DNA of 64,000 nt. It comes from JANQRX01 sp963663975 (GTDB lineage: Bacteria > Pseudomonadota > Alphaproteobacteria > Rhizobiales > Kaistiaceae). The position numbers were made by a program, and so were the translations under genes. The stretch is from contig CAXXRA010000015.1 in assembly GCA_963663975.2 (NCBI GenBank), positions 1 to 64,000 on the forward strand, in the 5' to 3' direction. The number at the start of each line of letters is the position of its first letter. The first letter of the stretch is position 1. Below are positions 44,318 through 52,033 of this stretch, piece after piece. The notes beneath the pieces were generated by a model. That model was not told where the DNA came from. It searched no databases and saw only the letters and a program-made list of their open reading frames with translations.

Positions 44318-45768
44318 GCGGGCAAACACTCCTGCTGGTGGTGTTGATCGTGCCGGCCGCGACCGCGCTCCTGATCCCGCTGTTCGACGGCTATCCCAAC
44401 CAGCGCGAGGGCACCACGCTCGTCGGTGCAGTGCTGCTGTTCGGCGCGGTGGTCTTGCTCCTGGCTCAGGTTCTGGACGGCGGGCGCCCTGCGCTGACCA
44501 TCTGGGAACTCCTGCCGGGGCTGACGATAGCGTTCGCGATCGAGCCGCTCGGCATGCTCTTCGCGACCATCGCCTCGGGCCTGTGGATCCTCAACTCGCT
44601 CTACTCGATCGGCTATATGAGGGCCAACCGGGAACCGCGGCAGACGACCTTCTACATCGCCTTCGCAGCGGCGATCGCTTCATCCATGGGCATTGCCCTG
44701 GCCGGCAATCTGTTCACATTGTTCCTGTTCTACGAGCTGCTGACGCTGGTCACCTACCCGTTGGTGACCCACCGCGCCAGCGAAGAGGCCAAGGCCGCCG
44801 GCCGCCGGTATCTGCTGCTGCTGCTGGGTGCCTCGACGCTGCTTTTCCTGCCGGCCGTGGCGTGGACCGGCGTGGCGGCCGGGACGCTGGATTTTCAGCC
44901 GGGCGGCATCCTGGACGGCAAGATGGCCGCCGTGCCGATGGGGCTGCTGCTGGCGCTGTTCGTGTTCGGCATCGCCAAGGCCGCGGTCATGCCGGTGCAT
45001 GCCTGGCTGCCGGCCGCGATGGTCGCGCCGACTCCGGTATCGGCATTGCTGCACGCCGTGGCGGTGGTCAAGGCCGGGGTGTTCGCGATCCTCAAGATCA
45101 TCGTCTACATTTTCGGTGTCGACGTACTGGCTGAGGCCGGGTCCGGCGACTGGCTGGCCTATGTTGCCGGCTTCACGATCATCGCGGCATCGACCATCGC
45201 CTTGCGCCAGGATCATCTCAAGCGCCGGCTGGCCTATTCGACGATCAGCCAGCTGTCCTACGTCGTCCTGGGTGCGGCACTGCTCACCCCCTTGGCGGTT
45301 CTGGGAGCAGCGGTTCACATCGCCGCCCACGCGGTCTCCAAGATCACGCTGTTCTTCTCGGCCGGCGCCGTCCACACCGCCGCCCATGTCGAATACGTCA
45401 GCGAGATGGAGGGCGTCGGTTGGCGCATGCCGTGGACGATGGGTTCGTTTTCGGTGGGGGCGCTGTCGATGATCGGGGTGCCGCCGACCGCCGGGTTTCT
45501 CGGCAAATGGTTCATCCTGCTGGGGGCGGTGAGCATCGGCCATTGGTTTGCCGTCGCCGTCATCATCCTGTCGACGCTGCTGAACGCCGGTTATTTTCTT
45601 CCCATCGTCTACAGCGCTTTCCGATCCCGCGGCCGGGAACCGGTCGAGATGCGCGAGGCGCCGTGGCCGCAGGTGGTCGCGCTGGTGGTGACGGCGGTCC
45701 TCACCGTCGCCATGTTCCTGTATCCGACCGTGCCCTATCGGCTTGCCGAAATGCTCATCGCGGGGTGA
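44314..45768 (+). CDS. Second NuoL/M/N-like antiporter subunit
   Basis: A 484-residue homologue of mrpD/NuoM with about 13-14 helices. It has LWILNSLYSIGYMRANREPR (shared with MrpA/NuoL), LAGNLFTLFLFYELLTLVTY with the channel Glu, AKAAVMPVHAWLPAAMVAPT with Lys and His, and HLKRRLAYSTISQLSYVVLG. The GYMR motif suggests it substitutes for the N-terminal half of MrpA. It overlaps mrpD by 4 bases. Confidence 0.92.
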   Translation: MSGQTLLLVVLIVPAATALLIPLFDGYPNQREGTTLVGAVLLFGAVVLLLAQVLDGGRPALTIWELLPGLTIAFAIEPLGMLFATIASGLWILNSLYSIGYMRANREPRQTTFYIAFAAAIASSMGIALAGNLFTLFLFYELLTLVTYPLVTHRASEEAKAAGRRYLLLLLGASTLLFLPAVAWTGVAAGTLDFQPGGILDGKMAAVPMGLLLALFVFGIAKAAVMPVHAWLPAAMVAPTPVSALLHAVAVVKAGVFAILKIIVYIFGVDVLAEAGSGDWLAYVAGFTIIAASTIALRQDHLKRRLAYSTISQLSYVVLGAALLTPLAVLGAAVHIAAHAVSKITLFFSAGAVHTAAHVEYVSEMEGVGWRMPWTMGSFSVGALSMIGVPPTAGFLGKWFILLGAVSIGHWFAVAVIILSTLLNAGYFLPIVYSAFRSRGREPVEMREAPWPQVVALVVTAVLTVAMFLYPTVPYRLAEMLIAG

Positions 45769-45778
45769 AAGGCAAAAA

Positions 45779-46036
45779 ATGACGCCCAACGACAACGATC
45801 GCGATCACTGGCTTGTGCGGCCGCGCACCATCACAGGATTGTGGATCGCCTTCATCGTGATCCTCGCCCTGACCGTGCTCGGCGATTTCGTCTTCCCGCC
45901 CAAAGGTAAGTTCGGCGTCGACGGAACCATCAGCTTCTACGCCTGGTTCGGGCTTGTGAGTTGCGTGGCTCTGATCATCGGTCCGCGTCTTCTCGGGATG
46001 ATTCTCAAGCGGTCGGACGATTACTATGGAAGTTGA
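45779..46036 (+). CDS. Small membrane protein of the Mrp operon
   Basis: An 85-residue protein with two predicted helices, TGLWIAFIVILALTVLGDFV and FYAWFGLVSCVALIIGPRLL, joined by a loop PPKGKFGVDGTI. It lies between the second and third NuoL/M/N-like genes and overlaps the latter by 11 bases, so it is part of the operon. I do not know it from canonical Mrp systems; it may be an assembly or regulatory subunit. Confidence 0.75.
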   Translation: MTPNDNDRDHWLVRPRTITGLWIAFIVILALTVLGDFVFPPKGKFGVDGTISFYAWFGLVSCVALIIGPRLLGMILKRSDDYYGS

Positions 46037-47744
46037 GCTTGCTGCCTCGGCCAATGGTATCGCTGTCCCGCCGGGCCTGGTCCTGATTGCCGCCGGCCTG
46101 CTGCTGACCGCCGCGCGCGGACGTGTCCGTCACGCCATCGTTCTGGCTGCCCCCTTGCTGGTCCTGGCGCTGGTCTGGATGGTACCCGATGAGCCATCGG
46201 TGAGCTTTGCCTATCTGTCCTACGACCTGACCCTGTTGCGTTCCGACCCCCTGGCCAGGGTGTTCGGCACGGTCTTCGCCTTCATGGCGTTTGCCGGCGG
46301 CCTGTTCGCGCTCAAGCAGGATCGTCGCGCCGAGATGGCGGCAGCCTACGTCTACGCCGGTGCCGCGATCGGCGTTGTCTATGCCGGCGATCTGGTGTCG
46401 GTGTTCATCTTCTGGGAAATCATGGCGGTCGCCTCGACGATGGTCATCTGGCTGGCCGGCGAGGGGGCTCGGGCGGCCGGACAGCGATACATCATCATTC
46501 ATCTGTTCGGCGGCGTGGTCCTGATGGCAGGAATTGCCTGGCATGTCGCGGCCACCGGCAGCGTTGCTTTCGACCTGCTGACGGCTTCGCCCGCCAAGTG
46601 GCTGATACTTGCCGGCTTCCTGCTCAATGTCGGGGCGCCGCCGCTGTCGGCCTGGCTCCCCGATGCCTATCCGTCGTCATCCTGGTCGGGCATGGTTTTC
46701 CTGTCCGCCTTTACCACCAAGACCGCGGTCTATGTGTTGTTGCGGGGGTTCGCCGGCGAGAGCATCCTGATCTGGATCGGCCTGTACATGGTCTTCTACG
46801 GGATCATCTATGCGATCCTGGAGAACGACATGCGCCGCATCCTGGCCTATTCGATCGTCAATCAGGTCGGATTCATGCTCACCGGCATCGGTATCGGCAC
46901 GGAGATGGCATTGAACGGGACCGCCTCTCACGCCTTCGTTCACATCCTGTACAAGGCGCTGCTGCTGATGTCGGCCGGCTCGGTACTGTTCATGACCGGC
47001 AAGAGCAAGTGTACCGATCTCGGTGGCCTGTTCAGAACCATGCCGGTCACAACGATATGCGGCATCATCGGCGCCCTTTCGATTTCCGCCTTTCCGCTCA
47101 CCTCCGGTTTTATCGCCAAATCGATGATCGCCGAGGGCGCGATCGGTGAACATATGGCGCTGGTCTGGTTCCTGCTGACCGCTGCCTCGGCCGGCGTTTT
47201 TCTTCATGCCGGGATCAAGTTTCCCTGGTTCGTCTTCTTTCAGAAGGATTCCGGGCTGCGACCGCCGGACCCGCCGTGGACGATGCAGGCCGCAATGGTG
47301 GTGTTGTCCGCTGCCTGCATTGGCCTTGGCGTGCTGCCCGGTCCGCTCTATGCGATGCTGCCCTTTCCGGTGGACTTTGTCCCCTATACCGGGCCTCATG
47401 TGATCTCGCAGCTTCAGCTTTTGCTGTTCTCCGGACTGGCGTTTTTCCTGATGCTGGGTTGGCTTCGCCGGACCGAGACGATTACGCTGGATTTCGATTG
47501 GCTGTGGCGGCGGTGGCCCGAAATCGCTTCACGGTGGATGGTCGGGATCGAACTCTCGCCGGCCGCGTTGACCGACCGTGCCGTCGAGCGGGTTCGGCAA
47601 GTGATGGACCACAAATACGGGCCTGCCGGAACCCTGGGCCGGACCTGGCCGACCGGGATCATGGCGTTCTGGGCGACCGTGTTGCTTGGAGCCATCCTGA
47701 TCTTCTATTATTTTCGTGTAGGCATTCGGTCGGCAGGCTCCTGA
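46026..47744 (+). CDS. Third NuoL/M/N-like antiporter subunit
   Basis: A 572-residue protein with about 14-16 helices, longer than the other two. It has DLVSVFIFWEIMAVASTMVI with the channel Glu, LLNVGAPPLSAWLPDAYPSS (Lys-to-Gly/Ala change where the others have K), ENDMRRILAYSIVNQVGFML and HAFVHILYKALLLMSAGSVL. A C-terminal amphipathic stretch (WLWRRWPEIASRWMVGIELS) precedes a last helix. Three such subunits in one operon is unusual for bacterial Mrp. Its stop ends the operon. Confidence 0.9.
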   Translation: MEVELAASANGIAVPPGLVLIAAGLLLTAARGRVRHAIVLAAPLLVLALVWMVPDEPSVSFAYLSYDLTLLRSDPLARVFGTVFAFMAFAGGLFALKQDRRAEMAAAYVYAGAAIGVVYAGDLVSVFIFWEIMAVASTMVIWLAGEGARAAGQRYIIIHLFGGVVLMAGIAWHVAATGSVAFDLLTASPAKWLILAGFLLNVGAPPLSAWLPDAYPSSSWSGMVFLSAFTTKTAVYVLLRGFAGESILIWIGLYMVFYGIIYAILENDMRRILAYSIVNQVGFMLTGIGIGTEMALNGTASHAFVHILYKALLLMSAGSVLFMTGKSKCTDLGGLFRTMPVTTICGIIGALSISAFPLTSGFIAKSMIAEGAIGEHMALVWFLLTAASAGVFLHAGIKFPWFVFFQKDSGLRPPDPPWTMQAAMVVLSAACIGLGVLPGPLYAMLPFPVDFVPYTGPHVISQLQLLLFSGLAFFLMLGWLRRTETITLDFDWLWRRWPEIASRWMVGIELSPAALTDRAVERVRQVMDHKYGPAGTLGRTWPTGIMAFWATVLLGAILIFYYFRVGIRSAGS

Positions 47745-48051
47745 GGGCGTCAAAACGCCACAATTGGCCAATTATTGGCAACCTTCGGTCGCATTCGCGA
47801 CCGGGTAGGATGCTTTCGATTGGCCCAGATGAGCGAGTTCGGATAGATAATGAACTTCTGATATAAGGGTGAAACAACAAGACTACTTGTCTTGTTCCCT
47901 TGTCACCTGTATACGAGCCGTGCCTGACCACCGGCCCCAAAGAATCAACACTTGCACAACAGTGAAACATTTCTGGGCGCAATGTCCTGAGCCTGTTCGC
48001 GAAGAGCGGCCCAAAACAATCGAGATAATGTACAAAGGTTACAGGTGACTC
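47745..48051. other. 307-bp region upstream of mucR
   Basis: It holds the end of the Mrp operon and the mucR promoter. The stretch 47820-48050 is AT-rich relative to its neighbours, as expected for sites of MucR, which binds AT-rich DNA and represses itself. It contains the inverted repeat at 47876-47896. Confidence 0.4.
47876..47896. promoter_or_regulatory. Inverted repeat upstream of mucR
   Basis: AACAAGAC and GTCTTGTT, perfect 8-base arms separated by TACTT. It lies about 155 bases before the mucR start and 130 bases after the Mrp operon stop. It may be an operator or a weak terminator; no T run follows. Confidence 0.4.
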
Positions 48052-48465
48052 ATGAATGATAAAATGCCAGACGTCGAACTTATCGACCTCTCAGCTGATA
48101 TTGTTTCGGCATATGTCAGCAACAACACGGTCCCCGCTCCGGATCTTCCGGCGTTGATTGCTAATGTTCATCGCGCGCTGAACGAGACCCAGGCAGGTCT
48201 GCTCGAGCCCGAGCCGGAGCCCTTGAAGCCGGCGGTGAATCCGAAGAAATCGGTCTTCCCGGACTTTATCATCTGCCTTGAAGACGGGAAGAAGTTCAAA
48301 TCGCTGAAGCGCCACCTGCGGACGCATTACGACCTTTCGCCCGAGGACTACCGCGACAAGTGGTCATTGGCGGCCGATTATCCGATGGTCGCGCCCAATT
48401 ACGCTGCCGCGCGCTCGGCGTTGGCCAAGAAAATGGGCCTCGGCCAGAAGCGGCGGAAGCGCTGA
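48052..48465 (+). CDS. mucR: MucR/Ros-family zinc-finger transcriptional regulator
   Basis: A 137-residue regulator. The N-terminal helical part (DVELIDLSADIVSAYVSNNT) mediates oligomerisation in MucR; the DNA-binding zinc-finger-like domain (FIICLEDGKKFKSLKRHLRT, HYDLSPEDYRDKWSLAADYP) is near residues 75-115. As in MucR proteins, the first Cys remains and the second is replaced by Asp. MucR controls exopolysaccharide, motility and virulence or symbiosis genes and represses its own gene. It is a chromosomal lineage marker for Hyphomicrobiales. Confidence 0.95.
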   Translation: MNDKMPDVELIDLSADIVSAYVSNNTVPAPDLPALIANVHRALNETQAGLLEPEPEPLKPAVNPKKSVFPDFIICLEDGKKFKSLKRHLRTHYDLSPEDYRDKWSLAADYPMVAPNYAAARSALAKKMGLGQKRRKR

Positions 48466-48488
48466 CGGCGTCTCGATCGGTAACCGAG

Positions 48489-48508
48489 CGGCGGGCGTCG
48501 GCCCGCCG
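48489..48508. terminator. GC hairpin between convergent mucR and sufE
   Basis: Perfect 8-base stem CGGCGGGC/GCCCGCCG with loop GTCG, 24 bases after the mucR stop and 27 bases before the sufE stop. There is no T run on either side, so termination efficiency is uncertain; the position between convergent genes favours the role. Confidence 0.5.
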
Positions 48509-48534
48509 GCCGCAATCTGCAAGAGCTGGAAGGA

Positions 48535-48954
48535 TCAGGCGATCGCCACTGCTTGGGCGTGCGACCTGATGCGGCTGACCAATGCGTGGAGCCCGTTTGA
48601 CCTTTGTGCGGTCAGGTGCTCGCGCAGCTCCAGCCGATCGAAAAAGCGCTCCGCATCGGCCGTCATGATGTCGCGGGGTGATTTGCCGTCAAAAAGGGCA
48701 AGCGCGATCGCGATCAGACCGCGCACGATCAGGGCATCGCTGTCGGCGGTGAAACGCAACACGAGCCGGCCGTCAGCCCTGTCGGCGCGGCTGGTCAGCC
48801 AGACCTGACTTGCGCAGCCCCGAACGCGATTGGCCTCGGTCTGGTCGCTTCCGGCCATCGGCGCCAGCCGTTTGCCCAATTCGATCACATACCTGTAGCG
48901 GTCCTCCCAGTCGTCGAGAAGATCAAAATCCGCGATGATTTCGTCGGTGGTCAT
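48535..48954 (-). CDS. sufE: SufE-family cysteine desulfuration protein
   Basis: A 139-residue sulfur-acceptor protein for the SufS cysteine desulfurase in Fe-S cluster assembly. The active Cys lies in NRVRGCASQVWLTSRADRAD, with DWEDRYRYVIELGKRLAPM near the N-terminus. The ATG at 48954 gives the standard MTTDEIIADFDLL start. It is separate from any suf operon here, as in other Hyphomicrobiales. Confidence 0.95.
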   Translation of the reverse strand: MTTDEIIADFDLLDDWEDRYRYVIELGKRLAPMAGSDQTEANRVRGCASQVWLTSRADRADGRLVLRFTADSDALIVRGLIAIALALFDGKSPRDIMTADAERFFDRLELREHLTAQRSNGLHALVSRIRSHAQAVAIA

Positions 48955-49044
48955 GGCTTGCCATATAGGCCGACGCGGCAGCCGGGGCAAACGCCATTGG
49001 TGAAGAAAGGCGGCTTCGTCAGGCGGTGGGGCCGACAGACGCCG

Positions 49045-49380
49045 TCAGGCCGATTGGTCGGGCTCCACGGTGCCGCGCCAATCCGGTTGAACATCCTGGT
49101 TTTGGAGCGTGCCGCGATCATCCTCCGCATCGCCGAAATAGTCATAAATCAGCCGTGCGCCGTTTTTGGCCTTATCGGCGAACACCTTGAGTGCGGCGCC
49201 GCCGGTCGTGCACACATCGGGATTTCGGTCGCAAAAGTACGTCATGTCGGCAACCGCAGCCTGAGCGGCGGATAGCGCCTGCAGCGCACCCACCCTGGGT
49301 GCGTCTTCACCCGATTCCGGATTGCCGGGAATCAACAGGATGACAAGCGACAGCCAGAACGCTGCCCGGATCAAAAACAT
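49045..49380 (-). CDS. DUF5330-family exported protein
   Basis: A 111-residue protein with an N-terminal hydrophobic signal (FLIRAAFWLSLVILLIPGNP) and two Cys in DMTYFCDRNPDVCTTG that may form a disulfide. This is the pattern of DUF5330, found almost only in Hyphomicrobiales next to sufE and DUF1491. The C-terminus is acidic and polar. Function unknown; localisation periplasmic or membrane-anchored. Confidence 0.85.
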   Translation of the reverse strand: MFLIRAAFWLSLVILLIPGNPESGEDAPRVGALQALSAAQAAVADMTYFCDRNPDVCTTGGAALKVFADKAKNGARLIYDYFGDAEDDRGTLQNQDVQPDWRGTVEPDQSA

Positions 49381-49627
49381 GACTTGCCCCTTTTTTGGTC
49401 GTCTTGGTCCTCATGACGAGATCTGTCGGGACGATAACACGGGCCGCTGAATGCGATCTTCAGTTGATCCGGCCAATTCATATCAAATTGTACGTAATTG
49501 GTGAGGCAGAAACGCGGCACATTGTGGCCCATGGTTTAACGTTCCTTAAGGCCCTGATGGCAGCCTGTCGCCAACCGAAATCATCGAGCCGATGATGCGG
49601 GCGAATACGGGCGAAGGGAAGAAAGAC

Positions 49628-50473
49628 ATGGCGCGTGGTGCGCGGGGAAAAATCGGGCTTGTAGCCCGAGTGGTCGATCGGGCCTTCCAGGACCCGGCGA
49701 TGTCCGGCGGGCTGTTCGTCCTGTCGCTGACATTGATGGCAATCGTCTCCAACGCGATGTTTTTGCAGCCGACCAGCCACCCCAAGCCGCTCTTCCAGAC
49801 CCGCGCGGCCGAGCCGGCCTTGGCGGCGCTGCGGACCCCATCCCCGACCCCTGCTCCCAGGGCGCAGCCCGCTTCCTCGGATATTGCCGAGGTCCCCTTG
49901 CCGCGCGGTCGCGATGCAAGAACGGCTGCTGCGCCGGTCGAACAGGCGACTGCGGCCCAGCCGCAACCGCCGGTGCCACAGGTCGTCTCCGACCCCTACC
50001 GGCAGCGGGCGGCCGCTATCCAACGCGAACTTGCTCGGCTTGGCCTCTACAGCGGTTCCATCGACGGCATAACCGGCTCCCGCACCAAGGCCGCCATTGC
50101 CCGCTACCAGGCCGCAGGTGGTTTGCCGGTTACCGGTGAGCCGAGCCCCCAACTTCTTGAGCTGCTGGCCACGCCCACTCCGAGGGCGCCGGTCAGGCCG
50201 GGCGCCGAAGCAACAACGACCTATCAAGGGCTCGATATTGCTGCCATCGAACGCGCCAATGCGGTTGCGAGCGAGCGTGATCGTTATCGCCGCATTCAGG
50301 TGGCTTTGAACAAGATCGGCTACGGTCCCCTTGGCGTCGACGGCCAGGTCGGCCCGGAGACGATCAGCGCGATACGCCGCTTCGAGTTGGACAATGGACT
50401 CGATATCAGCGGCACGGCCAGCGACCGGGTGCTGACAACGCTGGTGGCGATCGGCGCACTTGATTCGACCTGA
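49628..50473 (+). CDS. Membrane-anchored protein with two peptidoglycan-binding domains
   Basis: A 281-residue protein with one helix (GGLFVLSLTLMAIVSNAMFL, residues about 28-47), a Pro/Ala-rich linker, and two PG_binding_1 domains: IQRELARLGLYSGSIDGITG with SRTKAAIARYQ, and IQVALNKIGYGPLGVDGQVG with PETISAIRRFE. It likely tethers the inner membrane to the cell wall. ATG at 49628 has GGGAAG upstream; an in-frame ATG at 49592 would add 12 residues. It sits 10 bases before the DUF1491 gene. Confidence 0.85.
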   Translation: MARGARGKIGLVARVVDRAFQDPAMSGGLFVLSLTLMAIVSNAMFLQPTSHPKPLFQTRAAEPALAALRTPSPTPAPRAQPASSDIAEVPLPRGRDARTAAAPVEQATAAQPQPPVPQVVSDPYRQRAAAIQRELARLGLYSGSIDGITGSRTKAAIARYQAAGGLPVTGEPSPQLLELLATPTPRAPVRPGAEATTTYQGLDIAAIERANAVASERDRYRRIQVALNKIGYGPLGVDGQVGPETISAIRRFELDNGLDISGTASDRVLTTLVAIGALDST

Positions 50474-50482
50474 CAAGATCAG

Positions 50483-50818
50483 TTGAGGGTCACCTCGTCA
50501 TTCTGGGTCGGTGCACTTGTTCGACGCTGCTACGGTGCCGGCGCCGCTGCCTTCGTGACCCAACGCGGTGCGGCGGAAGCTGGTGCCATCTTCATCGTGG
50601 TGGATCGTTTGAGCGGCGAATTTGACCTTTATGCGCCCGCTCCCCAGACGATGTGGGACGAGGCCCGGCCGGCTGACCGACGGTTTGACCGGGTCGTCGA
50701 GAGGGCAACCGCCGATGCCATGAGCGACCGGCTCGAGAAAGAACGGCGGTTCGATTCCGATTTATGGGTGGTGACGGTCGAGGACCGGGAAGGCCGGCCG
50801 TTCCTCCTCCCCACCTAG
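50483..50818 (+). CDS. DUF1491-family protein
   Basis: A 111-residue protein of DUF1491: SSFWVGALVRRCYGAGAAAF, EAGAIFIVVDRLSGEFDLYA, and DRRFDRVVERATADAMSDRL match the family. The start is TTG at 50483 (MRVTSSF). Its TAG stop lies within the 6-base target duplication of the IS481 element and derives from the end of the inverted-repeat element, so its native C-terminus may have been altered. Function unknown. Confidence 0.85.
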   Translation: MRVTSSFWVGALVRRCYGAGAAAFVTQRGAAEAGAIFIVVDRLSGEFDLYAPAPQTMWDEARPADRRFDRVVERATADAMSDRLEKERRFDSDLWVVTVEDREGRPFLLPT

Positions 50819-50819
50819 A

Positions 50820-51866
50820 TGTGAATTTTCAGGACGTTGTCCATTCGGTCCTGTCGAGAGAAGCTGATGTCAGCCAACGTCAGTGATTCTCCGGAGGACC
50901 GAATGGACGTTCACCAGAATGCCCATCTTACGCCGAAAGGTCGAGAGGCCATGGTTTGCGCCGTCATGGATGAGGCCATGACGAAGGCTCAGGCCGCACG
51001 CCGTTTCAAGACAACGGCCAAGACCGTCGCCAAGTGGTTGGGCCGGTTTCGCGCGGAGGGCATTGCCGGGCTTGCCGACCGGTCCTCCAGGCCCCATTCC
51101 TCGCCAAGCCAAACGCCTTGGGCCACCGGCGAAGCGGTCGAGGTCTTGCGCCGGGCTCGTTGCACGCAGGACCACATCGCCCAGGAACTCGGCCTCAGCC
51201 GGGCGACCGTCAGCCGTATTCTCAAGCGGCGTGGCCTCAGCCTGTTGTCCGCCCTCGAGCCCAACCAGCCACGCCCGCGCTATGAGCGCGAAACGCCAGG
51301 CGAAATCATCCATATGGACATCAAGAAGCTCGGTCGCTTCAATCGTGTCGGCCATCGCATCACCGGCGATCGCAGGCGCCAGAGCAACCAGCGCCATAAC
51401 GGCACCGCGCCCGGTTGGGAGTATGTCCACGTCGCCATCGACGACCATTCCCGCATCGGCTTTGCCGACATCTTCCCGAACGAGAAAAAGGAAAGCGCCG
51501 TGGCCTTCCTCGAAGCCGCCGTAACCTACTTTGCCACCCTCGGCGTTACCATCACCCGCGTCATGACCGACAATGGATCATGCTACAGATCCAAGGCCTT
51601 CCGCGATGCCTGCCGAAGGCTCACCATCAAGCATATCCGCACCAAACCCTACACGCCTCAGACCAACGGCAAGGCCGAACGCTTCATCCAGACAATGTTG
51701 CGAGAATGGGCCTACGCAACCGAATTCCACAACTCAGACCAGCGAAAAGCAGATCTGCCGAAATGGCAGCACCGCTACAACTGGCATCGACCCCATGCCA
51801 GCCTCAATCGACAAACACCAATCAGCCGACTCGGCCTGAACCGGGACAACCTGTTGAAGCTTCACA
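50820..51866 (+). mobile_element. IS481-family insertion sequence
   Basis: A 1047-bp element with inverted ends TGTGAATTTTCAGGACGTTG (left) and TGTGAAGCTTCAACAGGTTG (right, complement), flanked by the 6-base duplication CCTAGA at 50814-50819 and 51867-51872. It is inserted exactly between the DUF1491 stop and repeat copy 2. One intact transposase gene. Confidence 0.93.
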
Positions 51867-51871
51867 CCTAG
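50903..51871 (+). CDS. IS481-family transposase
   Basis: A 322-residue DDE transposase. An N-terminal helix-turn-helix (MTKAQAARRFKTTAKTVAKW) is followed by the catalytic core: first Asp in EIIHMDIKKLGRFNRVGHR, second in RVMTDNGSCYRSKAFRDACR, Glu in NGKAERFIQTMLREWAY. ATG at 50903 has GGAGG upstream. The TAG stop at 51869-51871 lies outside the right end of the IS (51866), so it is provided by the target flank. The gene looks intact and possibly active. Confidence 0.93.
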   Translation: MDVHQNAHLTPKGREAMVCAVMDEAMTKAQAARRFKTTAKTVAKWLGRFRAEGIAGLADRSSRPHSSPSQTPWATGEAVEVLRRARCTQDHIAQELGLSRATVSRILKRRGLSLLSALEPNQPRPRYERETPGEIIHMDIKKLGRFNRVGHRITGDRRRQSNQRHNGTAPGWEYVHVAIDDHSRIGFADIFPNEKKESAVAFLEAAVTYFATLGVTITRVMTDNGSCYRSKAFRDACRRLTIKHIRTKPYTPQTNGKAERFIQTMLREWAYATEFHNSDQRKADLPKWQHRYNWHRPHASLNRQTPISRLGLNRDNLLKLHT

Positions 51872-52016
51872 AGCCCTTTCAACCAACTCTGAGTCAATTC
51901 TGTTTCGGCGTCGAAACGATCGACGGGCTATGCCTCCGCATCGTTCTAGATTGGTTCGGCGTTGGGCGCCCGCCAATCGTGAAACGGAATTGGCTCCGAG
52001 TTGGTCGAAACGGCTC
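51871..52016 (+). repeat. Interspersed inverted-repeat element, copy 2
   Basis: Ends GAGCCCTTTCAACCAACTC and the complement of GAGCCGTTTCGACCAACTC, flanked by TA (51869-51870, 52017-52018). It is 146 bp, the shortest copy. Internal matches to copy 1 include GTTGGGCGCCCGCCAATCG. The IS481 element is inserted at its left edge. It is non-coding. Confidence 0.85.
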
Positions 52017-52033
52017 TAGCGCCCCGGAAGCTG

